A stretch of 64,000 nucleotides of DNA from Pseudomonas fluorescens (GCF_000967965.1 NZ_LACC01000011.1:248001-312000); one strand, 5' to 3'. Shown: positions 1 to 8,985, numbered from the stretch's first letter. Notes: generated by a model from the letters alone, not told the origin. Made by a program: numbers and translations.

Positions 1-832
1 GGGGTTTGCGTTTCTCGGCGACGTTCATGCGTCCCAGGGTTTTCAGGCGACTGACGATGGCCATGGTGACCTGGGGCGGGAATTGATAGACATTGTGCAG
101 CACACCGTCGATGCGAAAGCGCACCGTGCCTTGTTCGCGCCGGGGCTCGATGTGGATATCGCTGGCGCGCTGCTGGAACGCGTACTGGAACAGCCAGTCG
201 ACGATGTTGACGATGTGTGCGTCGTTGGCGTCCGGCTCCTGGTCGCTGGCACCGAGGTTGAGCAGCTGTTCGAAATTGCCGAGGGTACTGACTTGCGGGT
301 CGGCGCTGTTCGCCCCGGTGACCGATTTGGCCAGGCGGAAGAATTCGACGCTGAAGCGCTGGATGTCCACCGGGTTGGCCACTACACGCTTGATCGGCAA
401 TTTGAGCACGTGGGTCAGGTCAGCCTCCCAGCCGCTGACATAAGGCTGGGCGCTGGCCACGGTCACCGCCTCGCGGTCGATCGCTACCGCGAGGATCTTG
501 TGGCGTTGGGCGAAGGCATAGGACATCAGCGGGGTCACGGCCGCGACATTGATTTTCAGTGGGTCGATGCGCAGGTAAGGCTGGCCGGCCTGCCGGGATA
601 ACCACAGGGTCAGGCTCTCGAGATCCAGCGGTTTGCCGGGACGGCTGAGATCGTCCAGCTGTTGGCTGGCAATGAACTCTAGCGGATGCATTTGGCCAAG
701 GGAGGCGTTGCGGCGGCGGGCATTGAGCGCGTGTTCGGCCGAATCCTGACTGATAAAGCCTTGGGCGACCAGTTCGCGCAGCAGGTCATTGAGATCCAGC
801 CAGCGGTCCTGAAAGGCGAGATGTACGGACAT
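1..832 (-). CDS. GspE/PilB-family secretion ATPase, N-terminal part
   Basis: The first 277 codons of a minus-strand gene that runs off the left edge of the window. The protein starts MSVHLAFQDRWLDLNDLLRE. It has an N-terminal region of the type II secretion/type IV pilus ATPase kind (about residues 1-150), then the start of the hexameric ATPase domain, with the family motif SDIHIEPR beginning at Ser224 and RFRIDGVLHNVYQFPPQV soon after. Members power assembly of type II secretion pseudopili or type IV pili on the cytoplasmic side of the inner membrane. Walker A, the Asp box and Walker B lie outside the window, so GspE, PilB and MshE types cannot be told apart. The ATG at 832 is the first start in the conserved frame. 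Confidence 0.85.
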   Translation of the reverse strand, partial: MSVHLAFQDRWLDLNDLLRELVAQGFISQDSAEHALNARRRNASLGQMHPLEFIASQQLDDLSRPGKPLDLESLTLWLSRQAGQPYLRIDPLKINVAAVTPLMSYAFAQRHKILAVAIDREAVTVASAQPYVSGWEADLTHVLKLPIKRVVANPVDIQRFSVEFFRLAKSVTGANSADPQVSTLGNFEQLLNLGASDQEPDANDAHIVNIVDWLFQYAFQQRASDIHIEPRREQGTVRFRIDGVLHNVYQFPPQVTMAIVSRLKTLGRMNVAEKRKP

Positions 833-922
833 GCGGGCTCCTTTTGAACGACAGTGCGCAAAGGATAGCCGTGAGCAGGCTGACCGCTGGGCCACTACCC
901 GATGAAGCCGTTTCGGAGTTTT

Positions 923-1261
923 TCAGCCCGCCGCTTGAGCCGCTTCGGCCCATGGGGCATCAGCTTCTTGCAGCTCCACCGAGCAGACGCTGATCAGGTT
1001 ACGAAGTTTTTCCGCAATCACTTGCGCGCGGTGCCAGCTCAAACCGTCGATGACGATTTCGATGGTCATCCAGTCGTCCTGGTGTTGCGCGTTGACCTGT
1101 TCCGGCGTGAGCAATTGCAAGGCGAACAGATTGAGGGCGCGACACAGCAGGTCCGGTTCAGCCTCGGCCGTCATTTGATAGCGAACCCGGCAATGGGCGT
1201 TGCCGACGTTCCAGACATCGGCGCGGGCAGGTGGGGTGTTCACGGCTTCGAGATACGGCAT
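923..1261 (-). CDS. small ACT-like protein, function unknown
   Basis: A 112-residue protein that I do not recognise by name. The stretch from about residue 18 to 98 (VGNAHCRVRYQMTAEAE, then LNLFALQLLTPEQV, then MTIEIVIDGL and IAEKLRNLISVCSVEL) has the length and beta-alpha-beta rhythm of a single ACT domain, resembling acetolactate synthase small subunits. That assignment is inference from pattern. The ATG at 1261 has a GGAG ribosome site a few bases upstream. It is divergent from an Lrp/AsnC regulator 126 bp away, whose own C-terminal domain is the ACT-related RAM fold, so a role in amino-acid sensing or as a target of that regulator is plausible. No signal peptide or membrane segment is visible. 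Confidence 0.6.
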   Translation of the reverse strand: MPYLEAVNTPPARADVWNVGNAHCRVRYQMTAEAEPDLLCRALNLFALQLLTPEQVNAQHQDDWMTIEIVIDGLSWHRAQVIAEKLRNLISVCSVELQEADAPWAEAAQAAG

Positions 1262-1387
1262 GGTCTGGCTCCAAAATCATTGGAGAAATGTTTACATCCT
1301 GTGCCGGGTATTTCTTCTCTATGATTGGCTGTATTGCAGAAATGAAGAATAAATCAATTCACTTGTTACTCGGTTAAGGGTTTTTTT

Positions 1388-1858
1388 ATGCAAAGCGAAC
1401 TGGACAGCTACGACCGCAAGATCCTCGCCTTGCTGCAAGAGGATGCTTCGCTTTCCAGCGCACAGATCGCCGAGCAGGTCGGCCTCTCGCAATCGCCGTG
1501 CTGGCGGCGGATTCAGCGGATGAAAGAGGAGGGCATCATTCGCGGCCAGGTGACTTTGCTCGACCGCAAGAAAATCGGACTGAACACACAGATCTTCGCG
1601 GAGGTGAAACTCAATGCCCACGGGCGTTCGAACTTCACCGAATTCACCGAGGCGATTCGCGGCTTTCCGGAGGTGCTGGAGTGTTACGTGCTGATGGGGG
1701 CGGTGGATTTCTTGCTGCGGATTGTCACGGCGGACATCGAGGCCTACGAGCGTTTCTTCTTCGAGAAACTGTCGATGGTGCCGGGGATTCAGGAGGTCAA
1801 TTCGATCGTGGCGTTGTCGGAGATCAAGTCGACGACCAGTTTGCCGGTGGTGCGCTGA
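1388..1858 (+). CDS. Lrp/AsnC-family transcriptional regulator
   Basis: A 156-residue DNA-binding regulator of normal family length. Residues 5-65 form the AsnC-type winged helix-turn-helix (LDSYDRKILALLQEDASLSS, then IAEQVGLSQSPCWRRIQRM). Residues 70-145 form the RAM/ACT-like ligand-binding and oligomerisation domain (VLECYVLMGAVDFLLRIV). Such proteins bind amino acids and control amino-acid metabolism or transport. It is divergent from the small ACT-like gene, and the 126-bp AT-rich gap between them is the likely autoregulated promoter region. The effector and targets cannot be read from sequence. The perfect palindrome at 1875-1906 just downstream is probably its terminator. Confidence 0.92.
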   Translation: MQSELDSYDRKILALLQEDASLSSAQIAEQVGLSQSPCWRRIQRMKEEGIIRGQVTLLDRKKIGLNTQIFAEVKLNAHGRSNFTEFTEAIRGFPEVLECYVLMGAVDFLLRIVTADIEAYERFFFEKLSMVPGIQEVNSIVALSEIKSTTSLPVVR

Positions 1859-1874
1859 TGATGCTTGAGGGCCT

Positions 1875-1906
1875 TTGTGGCGAGGGGGCAAGCCCCCTCG
1901 CCACAA
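1875..1906. terminator. perfect GTGGCGAGGGGGC palindrome between convergent genes
   Basis: A 15-bp perfect stem (TTGTGGCGAGGGGGC paired with its complement) around a 2-base AA centre, lying between the Lrp-type gene and the convergent CYTH-CHAD gene. It has the sequence of a Pseudomonas REP unit and would fold equally in both transcripts, so it may act as a bidirectional terminator. There is no long T tract, so efficiency is uncertain. Confidence 0.6.
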
Positions 1907-1910
1907 GGTA

Positions 1911-3278
1911 TTACAGGCGCAGCAACATCTTCCAGGCACGGTTCTGATACACCGCAATCGCCTGCTGCTTGCGGGCATCCAGGACTTCATCGGTGATCGA
2001 TTCGTTGGCCAGTTGTGCCAGTTTGTTCAGCTCGCCGTACAGGCGATCCATTTCCGGGATCTCCAGCACGTTGCGCGCATGGTGCAGCCAGACCTGGATG
2101 CGTTCGATGCGCGGCAGTTGCTCGGCCAGGTCTTCTGGTTGTTGCTGGTAACGTTGCAGTTGCAACGAAGTGGCTTCTTCGCCCAGCAGGCGCGGCAACC
2201 AGCTGCCCAGTTGCGCAGCGCCCTGGCGATTGCCACGGGTGTTGCGGTCGGCGGCCCAGGTGCGGGCCAGCAGCCAGCGCGAGGTGGTCAGGGAGAACAG
2301 GCCCCAGCGCGGATCTTCGAGTTCTTCGAGGAACTGCTCGGGTGCGGCTTTGCGCACGTCTTCATCTTCCAGGCCGGCCTGGACCAGCGGGCGCCAGTCT
2401 TCCAGCAAGGCATCGAGGGCGATACGCAGATCGTGGGTCGACTGACGTGGTGCGGCCTGGCCCAGGCTGCTGATCAGCGCGCGCATTTCCGCGAGGCATT
2501 CGACCCAGTCCTGCAACAGGCGCCAGTGGCCGTTGAAGCGATACTGCTCGGCCAGACGCTGGCTGCTGCCCAGCAAGTGCCAGCTCAGCGCGGCGAACGC
2601 GTCGTCCAGCGGTGTTTCCGCCGTGATCTGCGGTGCCGGCAGGCTCAACGAATAGCTGTGGGCGTCGTACAGGCGATAACCGCGCTCGGCCTTGCTGATG
2701 TCGCAAGGCATCAGGGCCAGTTTCTCGGCCAGCTCGGCGGCCAGTTCCAGCAGGGCTGCCGGCTCGCCTTCGCGCAGTTCCAGTTCCAGCTCACAGATTT
2801 CTTCTTTCTGCTTGCCGACCACGACGTGACCCAGGTCCAGCGCGGCTTCGATGACCACTTTGGTCTTGCCGCGACCCCAGGCGATTTCCGCGCGTTCGCG
2901 GACGAAGTCGGTGGTGAAGATCGGCTTCAGGGTTTTCTTGTCGAGCTCGGCCAGCTCCTCGGGCCAACATTCGCCGTCGAGTTTCTTCAGGTCGAGCTTG
3001 GCCTTGGGCAGGGGCCAGTTGAATTCATTACGCTCGGACAAGCCGGCGATGCTCTGGCCACGGGTCTTGAGGGTCTGAATCACTTCTTCGCCATCCTTGC
3101 GCAGGCGCAGGGCGACTTTGGCCTGGGCCAGGTCGCGCTCGGGCGTGTCGAAGTACTGGTTCATCAACTCACGGCGTTCCCAGCCACTTTTGTTGCGTTT
3201 TTTCAGTAACGGGTGCTCGCGCAGGGCGGCGAGGGTTTCGCGGCTGACGCGGAGTTTGATTTCGGTTTCTTTCTGCAT
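1911..3278 (-). CDS. CYTH and CHAD domain protein (inorganic triphosphatase-like)
   Basis: A 455-residue cytoplasmic protein. The N-terminus carries the CYTH signature ExExK as Glu4, Glu6 and Lys8 (ETEIK), and the rest of the tunnel-fold CYTH domain runs to about residue 215, with charged-strand motifs such as ALRLRKDG and ELELELREGE. The C-terminal half is a helical, Arg/His-rich CHAD domain (HDLRIALDALLEDWRPL, ARNVLEI), which binds polyphosphate. This architecture matches YgiF-type proteins that hydrolyse inorganic triphosphate. It is monocistronic here, divergent from argE with a 157-bp gap. The ATG at 3278 precedes the CYTH motif by only a few codons, which supports the start. The physiological substrate remains inference. 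Confidence 0.9.
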   Translation of the reverse strand: MQKETEIKLRVSRETLAALREHPLLKKRNKSGWERRELMNQYFDTPERDLAQAKVALRLRKDGEEVIQTLKTRGQSIAGLSERNEFNWPLPKAKLDLKKLDGECWPEELAELDKKTLKPIFTTDFVRERAEIAWGRGKTKVVIEAALDLGHVVVGKQKEEICELELELREGEPAALLELAAELAEKLALMPCDISKAERGYRLYDAHSYSLSLPAPQITAETPLDDAFAALSWHLLGSSQRLAEQYRFNGHWRLLQDWVECLAEMRALISSLGQAAPRQSTHDLRIALDALLEDWRPLVQAGLEDEDVRKAAPEQFLEELEDPRWGLFSLTTSRWLLARTWAADRNTRGNRQGAAQLGSWLPRLLGEEATSLQLQRYQQQPEDLAEQLPRIERIQVWLHHARNVLEIPEMDRLYGELNKLAQLANESITDEVLDARKQQAIAVYQNRAWKMLLRL

Positions 3279-3435
3279 GGCCGGAAAATCCAGGATCGGG
3301 AGCGCAGCCGGGGGAATGTGTGGCTGCCAAGGTCGTGCAGTGTACAGGACTCAAGGTTAGTCCGCGTCGCGACGGTTTATTCCTGCCATCGGTTGGTTCT
3401 ATGATGGACCTCAATTCGGGTGCCGGGAGTCAGCG

Positions 3436-4584
3436 ATGCCATTGCCGTCGATGAAAGAACAATTCGCTGCTTTGATCGCCGCACCGTCGGTCAGTTGCAC
3501 CCAGCCCAGTCTCGATCAAACCAACCGCCCGGTCATCGATCTGCTGGCGACCTGGCTCGGTGAGCTGGGTTTCACCTGCGAGATTCAGCAGGTCAGCCCC
3601 GGCAAGTTCAACCTGCTGGCCAGTTTCGGCTCCGGCCCCGGCGGCCTGGTGCTGGCCGGGCACAGCGACACCGTGCCGTTTGACGGCGCGCTGTGGCAAA
3701 CCGACCCGCTGAAGCTGACTGAAGTCGACGGTCGCTGGATTGGCCTGGGCAGTTGCGACATGAAGGGTTTTTTCGCCCTGGCCATCGAGGCGGTCAAACC
3801 GCTGCTCGATCAGCCGTTCAAACAACCGTTGCTGATCCTCGCCACTTGCGATGAAGAAAGCTCGATGTCAGGCGCCCGCGCGCTGGCCGAAGCGGGGCGA
3901 CCGCTGGGGCGGGCGGCGGTGATCGGCGAGCCGACCGGGCTCAAGCCGATCCGCATGCACAAAGGCATCATGATGGAGCGCATCGACATCCTCGGGCAGA
4001 GCGGTCATTCCTCCGACCCGCGCCTGGGCCACAGCGCCCTGGAGGCCATGCACGATGCCATCGGTGAACTGCGTGGCCTGCGTCTGTTGTGGCAGCGCGA
4101 GTTCCGCAATCCACAGTTTGGCGTGCCGATGCCAACGATGAATTTCGGCTGCATCCATGGCGGCGACAACCCCAACCGCATCTGCGGCCAGTGTTCGCTG
4201 GAATTCGATTTGCGGCCATTGCCCGGCATGGACCCCAAGGTCCTGCGTGCCGAGATCCTGCAGAAGCTCAAGCCGGTTGCCGAGCGGCATCAGGTCAAGA
4301 TCGATTACGCACCGTTGTTCCCCGAAGTGCCTCCGTTCGAGCAGGCCGAGGACGCCGAGCTGGTGCGCCTTGCCGAAAAGCTCACCGGTCACAGCGCCGA
4401 AGCAGTGGCGTTCGGCACCGAAGCACCTTATCTTCAGCGCCTTGGCTGTGAAACGCTGGTGCTTGGCCCGGGTGATATCGCCTGCGCCCATCAGCCGGGG
4501 GAATACCTCGAAATGTCACGTTTGCAGCCTACGGTGCATCTATTAAGGCAACTGATCGAACACTATTGCCTGACACCCCTGTAG
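3436..4584 (+). CDS. argE: acetylornithine deacetylase
   Basis: A 382-residue M20-family metallohydrolase that removes the acetyl group from N2-acetylornithine to give ornithine. Visible metal-site motifs are GHSDTVPFD (His76, Asp78), the bridging aspartate in SCDMKG (Asp108) and the catalytic glutamate pair in TCDEESS (Glu140/Glu141). The dimerisation/lid domain occupies roughly residues 180-290. It lies just upstream of argA in the same orientation, separated by a REPIN. Pseudomonads usually recycle acetyl groups with ArgJ, so a separate ArgE next to ArgA is a familiar but partly redundant arrangement. The related M20 enzyme succinyl-diaminopimelate desuccinylase is less likely, given the argA neighbour. 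Confidence 0.93.
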   Translation: MPLPSMKEQFAALIAAPSVSCTQPSLDQTNRPVIDLLATWLGELGFTCEIQQVSPGKFNLLASFGSGPGGLVLAGHSDTVPFDGALWQTDPLKLTEVDGRWIGLGSCDMKGFFALAIEAVKPLLDQPFKQPLLILATCDEESSMSGARALAEAGRPLGRAAVIGEPTGLKPIRMHKGIMMERIDILGQSGHSSDPRLGHSALEAMHDAIGELRGLRLLWQREFRNPQFGVPMPTMNFGCIHGGDNPNRICGQCSLEFDLRPLPGMDPKVLRAEILQKLKPVAERHQVKIDYAPLFPEVPPFEQAEDAELVRLAEKLTGHSAEAVAFGTEAPYLQRLGCETLVLGPGDIACAHQPGEYLEMSRLQPTVHLLRQLIEHYCLTPL

Positions 4585-4680
4585 GAGCGAGCTTGCTCGC
4601 GATGGACGTTAACGATGACGAGGTCCGCCTGGATAAACGCGGTGCCCTCATATCCATCGCGAGCAAGCTCGCTCCTACAG
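4579..4680. repeat. paired REP element (REPIN) between argE and argA
   Basis: Two inverted copies of the CTGTAGGAGCGAGCTTGCTC-type REP unit face each other across about 50 bp. The first unit starts within the last bases of argE. The whole can fold into one long hairpin. Confidence 0.9.
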
Positions 4681-4829
4681 GGTTTTGCAGTTAAATTGCC
4701 GATGTTCCAACCCGTATTCATGAGGAGAGCGCGCGTGTCGCCAAGCCTGTTCCGACGATAACCATCAGCCCGCTGTGCGTTTTCAGTTTCGCCCTTTTTT
4801 CGGCTGCTATTTATTACAGGCCCAGGTTC

Positions 4830-6128
4830 ATGCCCGAATACGTCAATTGGCTTCGTCACGCTTCGCCTTACATCAACGCCCACCGCGATTGCACCTTTGT
4901 CGTCATGCTGCCCGGCGACGGCGTTGAACACCCGAACTTCGGCAATATCGTCCACGACCTGGTGCTGTTGCACAGCCTGGGTGTGCGTCTGGTGCTGGTT
5001 CACGGTTCCCGCCCGCAAATCGAAGCGCGCTTGGCAGCTCGTGGCCTGATCCCGCATTACCATCACGGCCTGCGCATCACCGATGCCGCGACCCTGGAGT
5101 GCGTGATCGACGCGGTTGGCCAGTTGCGCATTGCCATTGAGGCTCGCCTGTCGATGGACATGGCTTCGTCGCCGATGCAGGGCTCGCGCCTGCGGGTGGC
5201 CAGCGGCAACCTGGTGACTGCACGGCCGATCGGCGTGCTTGAAGGCGTCGACTATCACCATACTGGCGAAGTACGCCGGGTCGATCGCAAGGGCATCAAC
5301 CGTCTGCTGGACGAGCGCTCCATCGTGCTGTTGTCGCCGCTGGGTTATTCGCCGACCGGGGAGATTTTCAACCTGGCGTGCGAAGACGTCGCCACCCGTG
5401 CGGCCATCGACCTGGGTGCGGACAAACTGCTGCTGTTCGGCGCCGACCTGGGCTTGATCGACGAACACGGGCGCCTGGTGCGTGAACTGCGTCCGCAGCA
5501 GGTGCCGGCGCATTTGCAACGGCTGGGCAGCAACTATCAGGCGGAATTGCTGGATGCCGCGGCCGAAGCTTGCCGTGGCGGCGTGGCCCGCAGCCATATC
5601 GTCAGCTACGCCGAAAACGGTGCGCTGCTGACCGAACTGTTCACCCGCGACGGTGGCGGCACCTTGGTGGCCCAGGAGCAGTTCGAAGTAGTGCGCGAAG
5701 CGGCCATTGAAGACGTCGGCGGTTTGCTGGATTTGATCAGCCCGCTGGAAGAGCAGGGCATCCTGGTGCGCCGTTCCCGCGAGGTGCTGGAGCGCGAGAT
5801 CGAACAGTTCAGCGTGGTCGAGCGCGAAGGCATGATCATCGCCTGTGCGGCGCTGTATCAGATTGCCGATTCCGATGCGGGTGAGCTGGCGTGCCTGGCG
5901 GTGAACCCGGAGTATCGCCATGGCGGTCGCGGTGATGAGTTGCTGGAGCGCATCGAGACCCGCGCCCGGGCTCAGGGTTTGAAGACTTTATTCGTCCTTA
6001 CCACCCGCACCGCTCACTGGTTCCGCGAGCGTGGTTTTGTGCCGAGCAGCGTTGACCGCCTGCCATCGGCGCGGGCGTCGCTGTACAACTATCAGCGTAA
6101 TTCGAAGATCTTCGAAAAAGCCCTTTGA
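4830..6128 (+). CDS. argA: amino-acid N-acetyltransferase (N-acetylglutamate synthase)
   Basis: A 432-residue classical ArgA that makes N-acetylglutamate from glutamate and acetyl-CoA, the first step of arginine synthesis. Residues 1-280 form the amino-acid-kinase-like domain that binds arginine for feedback inhibition (DGVEHPNFGNIVHDLVLL, LVLVHGSRPQIEARL). Residues 290-432 form the GNAT acetyltransferase domain, with the acetyl-CoA loop at EYRHGGRGDELLERIE. The start MPEYVNWLRHASPYINAHRD is the usual one for pseudomonads. The last codon is followed by a 133-bp GTGGCGAGGG-class repeat that separates it from the convergent TauA-like gene. Confidence 0.97.
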   Translation: MPEYVNWLRHASPYINAHRDCTFVVMLPGDGVEHPNFGNIVHDLVLLHSLGVRLVLVHGSRPQIEARLAARGLIPHYHHGLRITDAATLECVIDAVGQLRIAIEARLSMDMASSPMQGSRLRVASGNLVTARPIGVLEGVDYHHTGEVRRVDRKGINRLLDERSIVLLSPLGYSPTGEIFNLACEDVATRAAIDLGADKLLLFGADLGLIDEHGRLVRELRPQQVPAHLQRLGSNYQAELLDAAAEACRGGVARSHIVSYAENGALLTELFTRDGGGTLVAQEQFEVVREAAIEDVGGLLDLISPLEEQGILVRRSREVLEREIEQFSVVEREGMIIACAALYQIADSDAGELACLAVNPEYRHGGRGDELLERIETRARAQGLKTLFVLTTRTAHWFRERGFVPSSVDRLPSARASLYNYQRNSKIFEKAL

Positions 6129-6148
6129 TGTTGGAGCGGCAGAGGTTC

Positions 6149-6281
6149 CTGTGGCGAGGGGGCTTGTCGGAACGCCGCATCGCCCCGTTGGGCTGCGGAG
6201 CAGCCCCAAACCTGCCTGACCGAGCCGTATGATCTTGCGGCCGCTTCGCGACCGAACGGGGGCAAGCCCCCTCGCCACAAG
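6149..6281. repeat. long REP-pair element, GTGGCGAGGGGG class
   Basis: A 133-bp element whose ends are inverted copies of CTGTGGCGAGGGGGC, with a GC-rich interior containing smaller stems (GGGGCTG-like and CGGCCGC-like). It sits between convergent argA and the TauA-like gene. It is the same size class as elements at 17460 and 50214. Confidence 0.85.
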
Positions 6282-6290
6282 GTTTTACAT

Positions 6291-7280
6291 TCACTCCTGG
6301 ACAAACTTCGCGCTGACATACGGCGAATAATCCGGCAGCACCGTCTCCACCTTCCCTTGCTCCTTCAAGAATTTCGCCGTCTCGCCAATGGCCTTGGCCG
6401 TGCCGCCATCCAGCAGTGCGGTGCTCTGTTGCGCCTTGGCATCCGGGAATGCGGAACCTGCCAGTAACTCAGGCACATCGGCGGCATTGGCACCGGTCAG
6501 TTTGGCGATTTTTTGCACAGGTTCCGAGTCGACCGTCCAGTTGGCTTTATTTGCTGCGTAATCAGCAAAGGCGTCGAGGGTGACCTTGGCGAATTTGGCC
6601 ACGACCTCTGGGTGCTTCTCTGCGTAATCCTTGCGCGCCACCCAGACCTCAAAGGTGGGTGCACCCCATTGGCCTACCTGTGCAGCGTCGGTCAGGGTCT
6701 TGCCACTCTTGCGGATTTCCCCCAGGGCGGGCGACCAGACAAACGCGCCATCAATATCACCACGCTTCCAGGCTGCTGCGATTTCCGCGGGCTGCAGGTT
6801 CACGACTTTGACTTTCGAACTGTCCAGGCCCCAGTGCTTCAGCGCGCCAAGCAGGCTGTAGTGGGAGGTTGAAACGAAAGGCGTGGCGATGGTCTTTCCG
6901 ATCAGATCTTGCGGTTTTTCGATGCCGCTGCCGTTGCGTACCACCAGCGCTTCGGCGGCATTGATCTGGGCCGAGACGATGAACGCGACAATCGGCAGGT
7001 TGCGCGAGGCGGCAGCGGCCAGCGGACTGGAGCCGAGATTGCCGATTTGCAGATCGCCGGAGGCAATCGCCGTGACCACTTCCGGGCCGCTGTTGAAGCG
7101 CCGCCAGTCGATTGGCTGGCCGATGGTTTTTTCATAAAGGCCATCGGCCTGGGGGACTTTGCTCGGGTCGATACCGGTTTGATAGCCGACGGTAAGGTTC
7201 GCCGCATGAGCGGTGAAAGAAAATGCGAACAATACACAAACTGTAACAATTGGTCCGGATAGTGCACGTTTTGACGTCAT
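6291..7280 (-). CDS. tauA: taurine/sulfonate ABC transporter substrate-binding protein (TauA-like)
   Basis: A 329-residue periplasmic binding protein with a signal peptide (about residues 1-26, ending AHA-AN). The mature protein starts LTVGYQTGIDPSKVPQADG and keeps the SsuA/TauA-family features: DLQIGNLGSSPLAAAASRNLP, the EALVVRNGSGI strand and the WVWSP-like motif AFVWSPALGEI. TauA binds taurine for TauBC uptake. No tauB, tauC or tauD gene accompanies it, so it is an orphan component here. It either uses a transporter encoded elsewhere or is a second copy. It shares a 364-bp upstream region with the divergent porin. Which sulfonate it binds cannot be read from sequence. Confidence 0.85.
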   Translation of the reverse strand: MTSKRALSGPIVTVCVLFAFSFTAHAANLTVGYQTGIDPSKVPQADGLYEKTIGQPIDWRRFNSGPEVVTAIASGDLQIGNLGSSPLAAAASRNLPIVAFIVSAQINAAEALVVRNGSGIEKPQDLIGKTIATPFVSTSHYSLLGALKHWGLDSSKVKVVNLQPAEIAAAWKRGDIDGAFVWSPALGEIRKSGKTLTDAAQVGQWGAPTFEVWVARKDYAEKHPEVVAKFAKVTLDAFADYAANKANWTVDSEPVQKIAKLTGANAADVPELLAGSAFPDAKAQQSTALLDGGTAKAIGETAKFLKEQGKVETVLPDYSPYVSAKFVQE

Positions 7281-7644
7281 GGGGCCGCCTTTCGGTAAAA
7301 GATTTGTTTCCGAATTACGTCGAAAACTAATCGATCTAAAAAAGCGAAAATAAATACCGATTAGGAATTAGCTTATGAGCCAAACCTTCTATTCTGGGAT
7401 GGTTAGGGAGTGGGGAGCTAAATTCCTAAACGGTATTAGAAAAGAATCGGGTAATTCTTTTCAGGTTCATGACGGATTCATGACCCTGCAGGGACCAAAA
7501 AACCGGGGATTAGACTATGGTCGTAGACACACATGGTTACGATTGACTTGTGGGTCACGCTCTGGCGCTAATCGCGCATCTTAGGATTTCGGGCATCGAC
7601 TCGAGACCAGGAACACAAGAATTAGAATCGAGAGGAGCTACACA
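7281..7644. promoter_or_regulatory. divergent control region between tauA-like gene and first porin
   Basis: A gene-free 364 bp. The part nearest tauA (about 7310-7380) is AT-rich, as are other CysB/sulfate-starvation promoters. A candidate sigma70 promoter for the porin is TTGACT at 7543 with GCTAAT at 7567 (18-bp spacer). From about 7570 to the porin start the leader closely resembles the leader of the second porin (see 9319-9396). A 69-codon open frame at 7375-7584 lacks a convincing ribosome site and was not called. Confidence 0.45.
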
Positions 7645-8985
7645 ATGAACAAGTCCACCTTGGCTTTGGCCGTGACCGTGGGGGTTTTGGCGCAGCAGGC
7701 AGGCGCCGCAGGTTTCCTGGAAGACAGCAAGGCGTCCATCAGCTCTCGCACCATGTATTACGATGCCGATATGCGCGAAGGTGCGAGCACTCCTGCCAAC
7801 CGTCAGCGCGAAACCGCTGAAGGTCTGAAGTTCGATTACCTGTCCGGTTTCACCCAAGGTACCGTAGGTTTTGGTATCGACGCCCAGGCGCTGGTGGGTA
7901 TCCACCTGGATGGCGGCAAGGGGCATCACCCGACCGGTAACAGCAACTCATTCTTCCCTAGCGATGGCAATGAGGCGGCCGACGAGTGGAGCCGTTTGGA
8001 TGGCAACGTCAAGGCGCGCTTCTCGAAGACTGAAGCCCACCTGGGTGGCGCTCTGGCACCTAACCTGCCGATCCTGATCGCGAACGACAGCCGTCTGCTG
8101 CCGCAGACCTTTGAAGGTGGCACCATCACCTCCAAAGAAATCGACAACGTGACCTTCAACTTTGGTCAACTGGAGCACGCGTCGGGTCGTGCTTCCTCGA
8201 ACTCCACTGGCCTGTCTGTGGCTGGCGCCACTCAGGACAGCAACAAATTCCTTTACGGCGGTGCTGACTGGAAGGTCACCAAAGACCTCTTGCTGCAGTA
8301 CTACTATGCGAACCTGGAAGACTTCTACAAGCAGAACTTCCTCGGTCTGGTGCACGTCTACCCGATCGCGGCCAATCAGTCGTTCAAGACCGATATCCGT
8401 TATTTCGATAGCAGCTCCGACGGCAAGAACGGCGATCCGGGTTTCCGTTTCAACAACAACAACGGTTTCGCCAAGACCCCGGGTGAGATCGATAACAAGA
8501 CCTGGAGCGCCATGTTCACCTATACCCTGGGTGGCAACGCGTTCCTGATCGGGCATCAGCGTGTCAACGATGACGGCGGCTTCGTTTTCTTGAACCAGGG
8601 CAACCTTGTCGATGGCAACGGTAATCCTGAAGGTGCCGGCGGCGCGAGCTTCTACTCGTTTACCGATGCCACAGTTGGCAGCTTTATCCGTGCCGGTGAA
8701 AACACCACGTTCGGTCAGTACTCCTATGACTTCGCCTCCCTGGGTGTACCAGGCTTGAAAGCTTCGATTGCTTACTTGAATGGCCAGGACATCAAGGCTA
8801 CCAACGGTATTGGTAAAGACCTGAGTGAGCACGAGACCGACGCGCGCATTGATTACGTGATTCAAACGGGTGCACTGAAAGGGTTTGGTACGACGCTGCG
8901 TCACGGTACCTACCGTGGCAACACCAGCACCCTTGATCAAGACCAGACCCGTCTGATCTTCAACTACACCTACAGCTTCATGTAA
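7645..8985 (+). CDS. OprD-family outer membrane porin (first of tandem pair)
   Basis: A 446-residue porin with a clear signal peptide (MNKSTLALAVTVGVLAQQAG, cleaved near AGA-AGF). The mature part starts FLEDSKASISSRTMYYDADM, the usual OprD N-terminus, and continues as alternating beta strands with family motifs such as GFTQGTVGFGIDAQ, DSNKFLYGGADW and ending in an aromatic strand (IFNYTYSFM). It would form an 18-strand monomeric channel for small anions or amino acids. The ribosome site GAGAGGAG is strong. The gene lies inside a sulfonate/sulfate-starvation cluster, which suggests sulfonate or sulfate-ester uptake, but OprD substrates cannot be deduced from sequence. A terminator follows at 9001. 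Confidence 0.93.
   Translation: MNKSTLALAVTVGVLAQQAGAAGFLEDSKASISSRTMYYDADMREGASTPANRQRETAEGLKFDYLSGFTQGTVGFGIDAQALVGIHLDGGKGHHPTGNSNSFFPSDGNEAADEWSRLDGNVKARFSKTEAHLGGALAPNLPILIANDSRLLPQTFEGGTITSKEIDNVTFNFGQLEHASGRASSNSTGLSVAGATQDSNKFLYGGADWKVTKDLLLQYYYANLEDFYKQNFLGLVHVYPIAANQSFKTDIRYFDSSSDGKNGDPGFRFNNNNGFAKTPGEIDNKTWSAMFTYTLGGNAFLIGHQRVNDDGGFVFLNQGNLVDGNGNPEGAGGASFYSFTDATVGSFIRAGENTTFGQYSYDFASLGVPGLKASIAYLNGQDIKATNGIGKDLSEHETDARIDYVIQTGALKGFGTTLRHGTYRGNTSTLDQDQTRLIFNYTYSFM

Noticed and set aside
7375-7584. A 69-codon frame upstream of the first porin
   Set aside because: No ribosome site or recognisable sequence; it overlaps the promoter and the start of the conserved leader.
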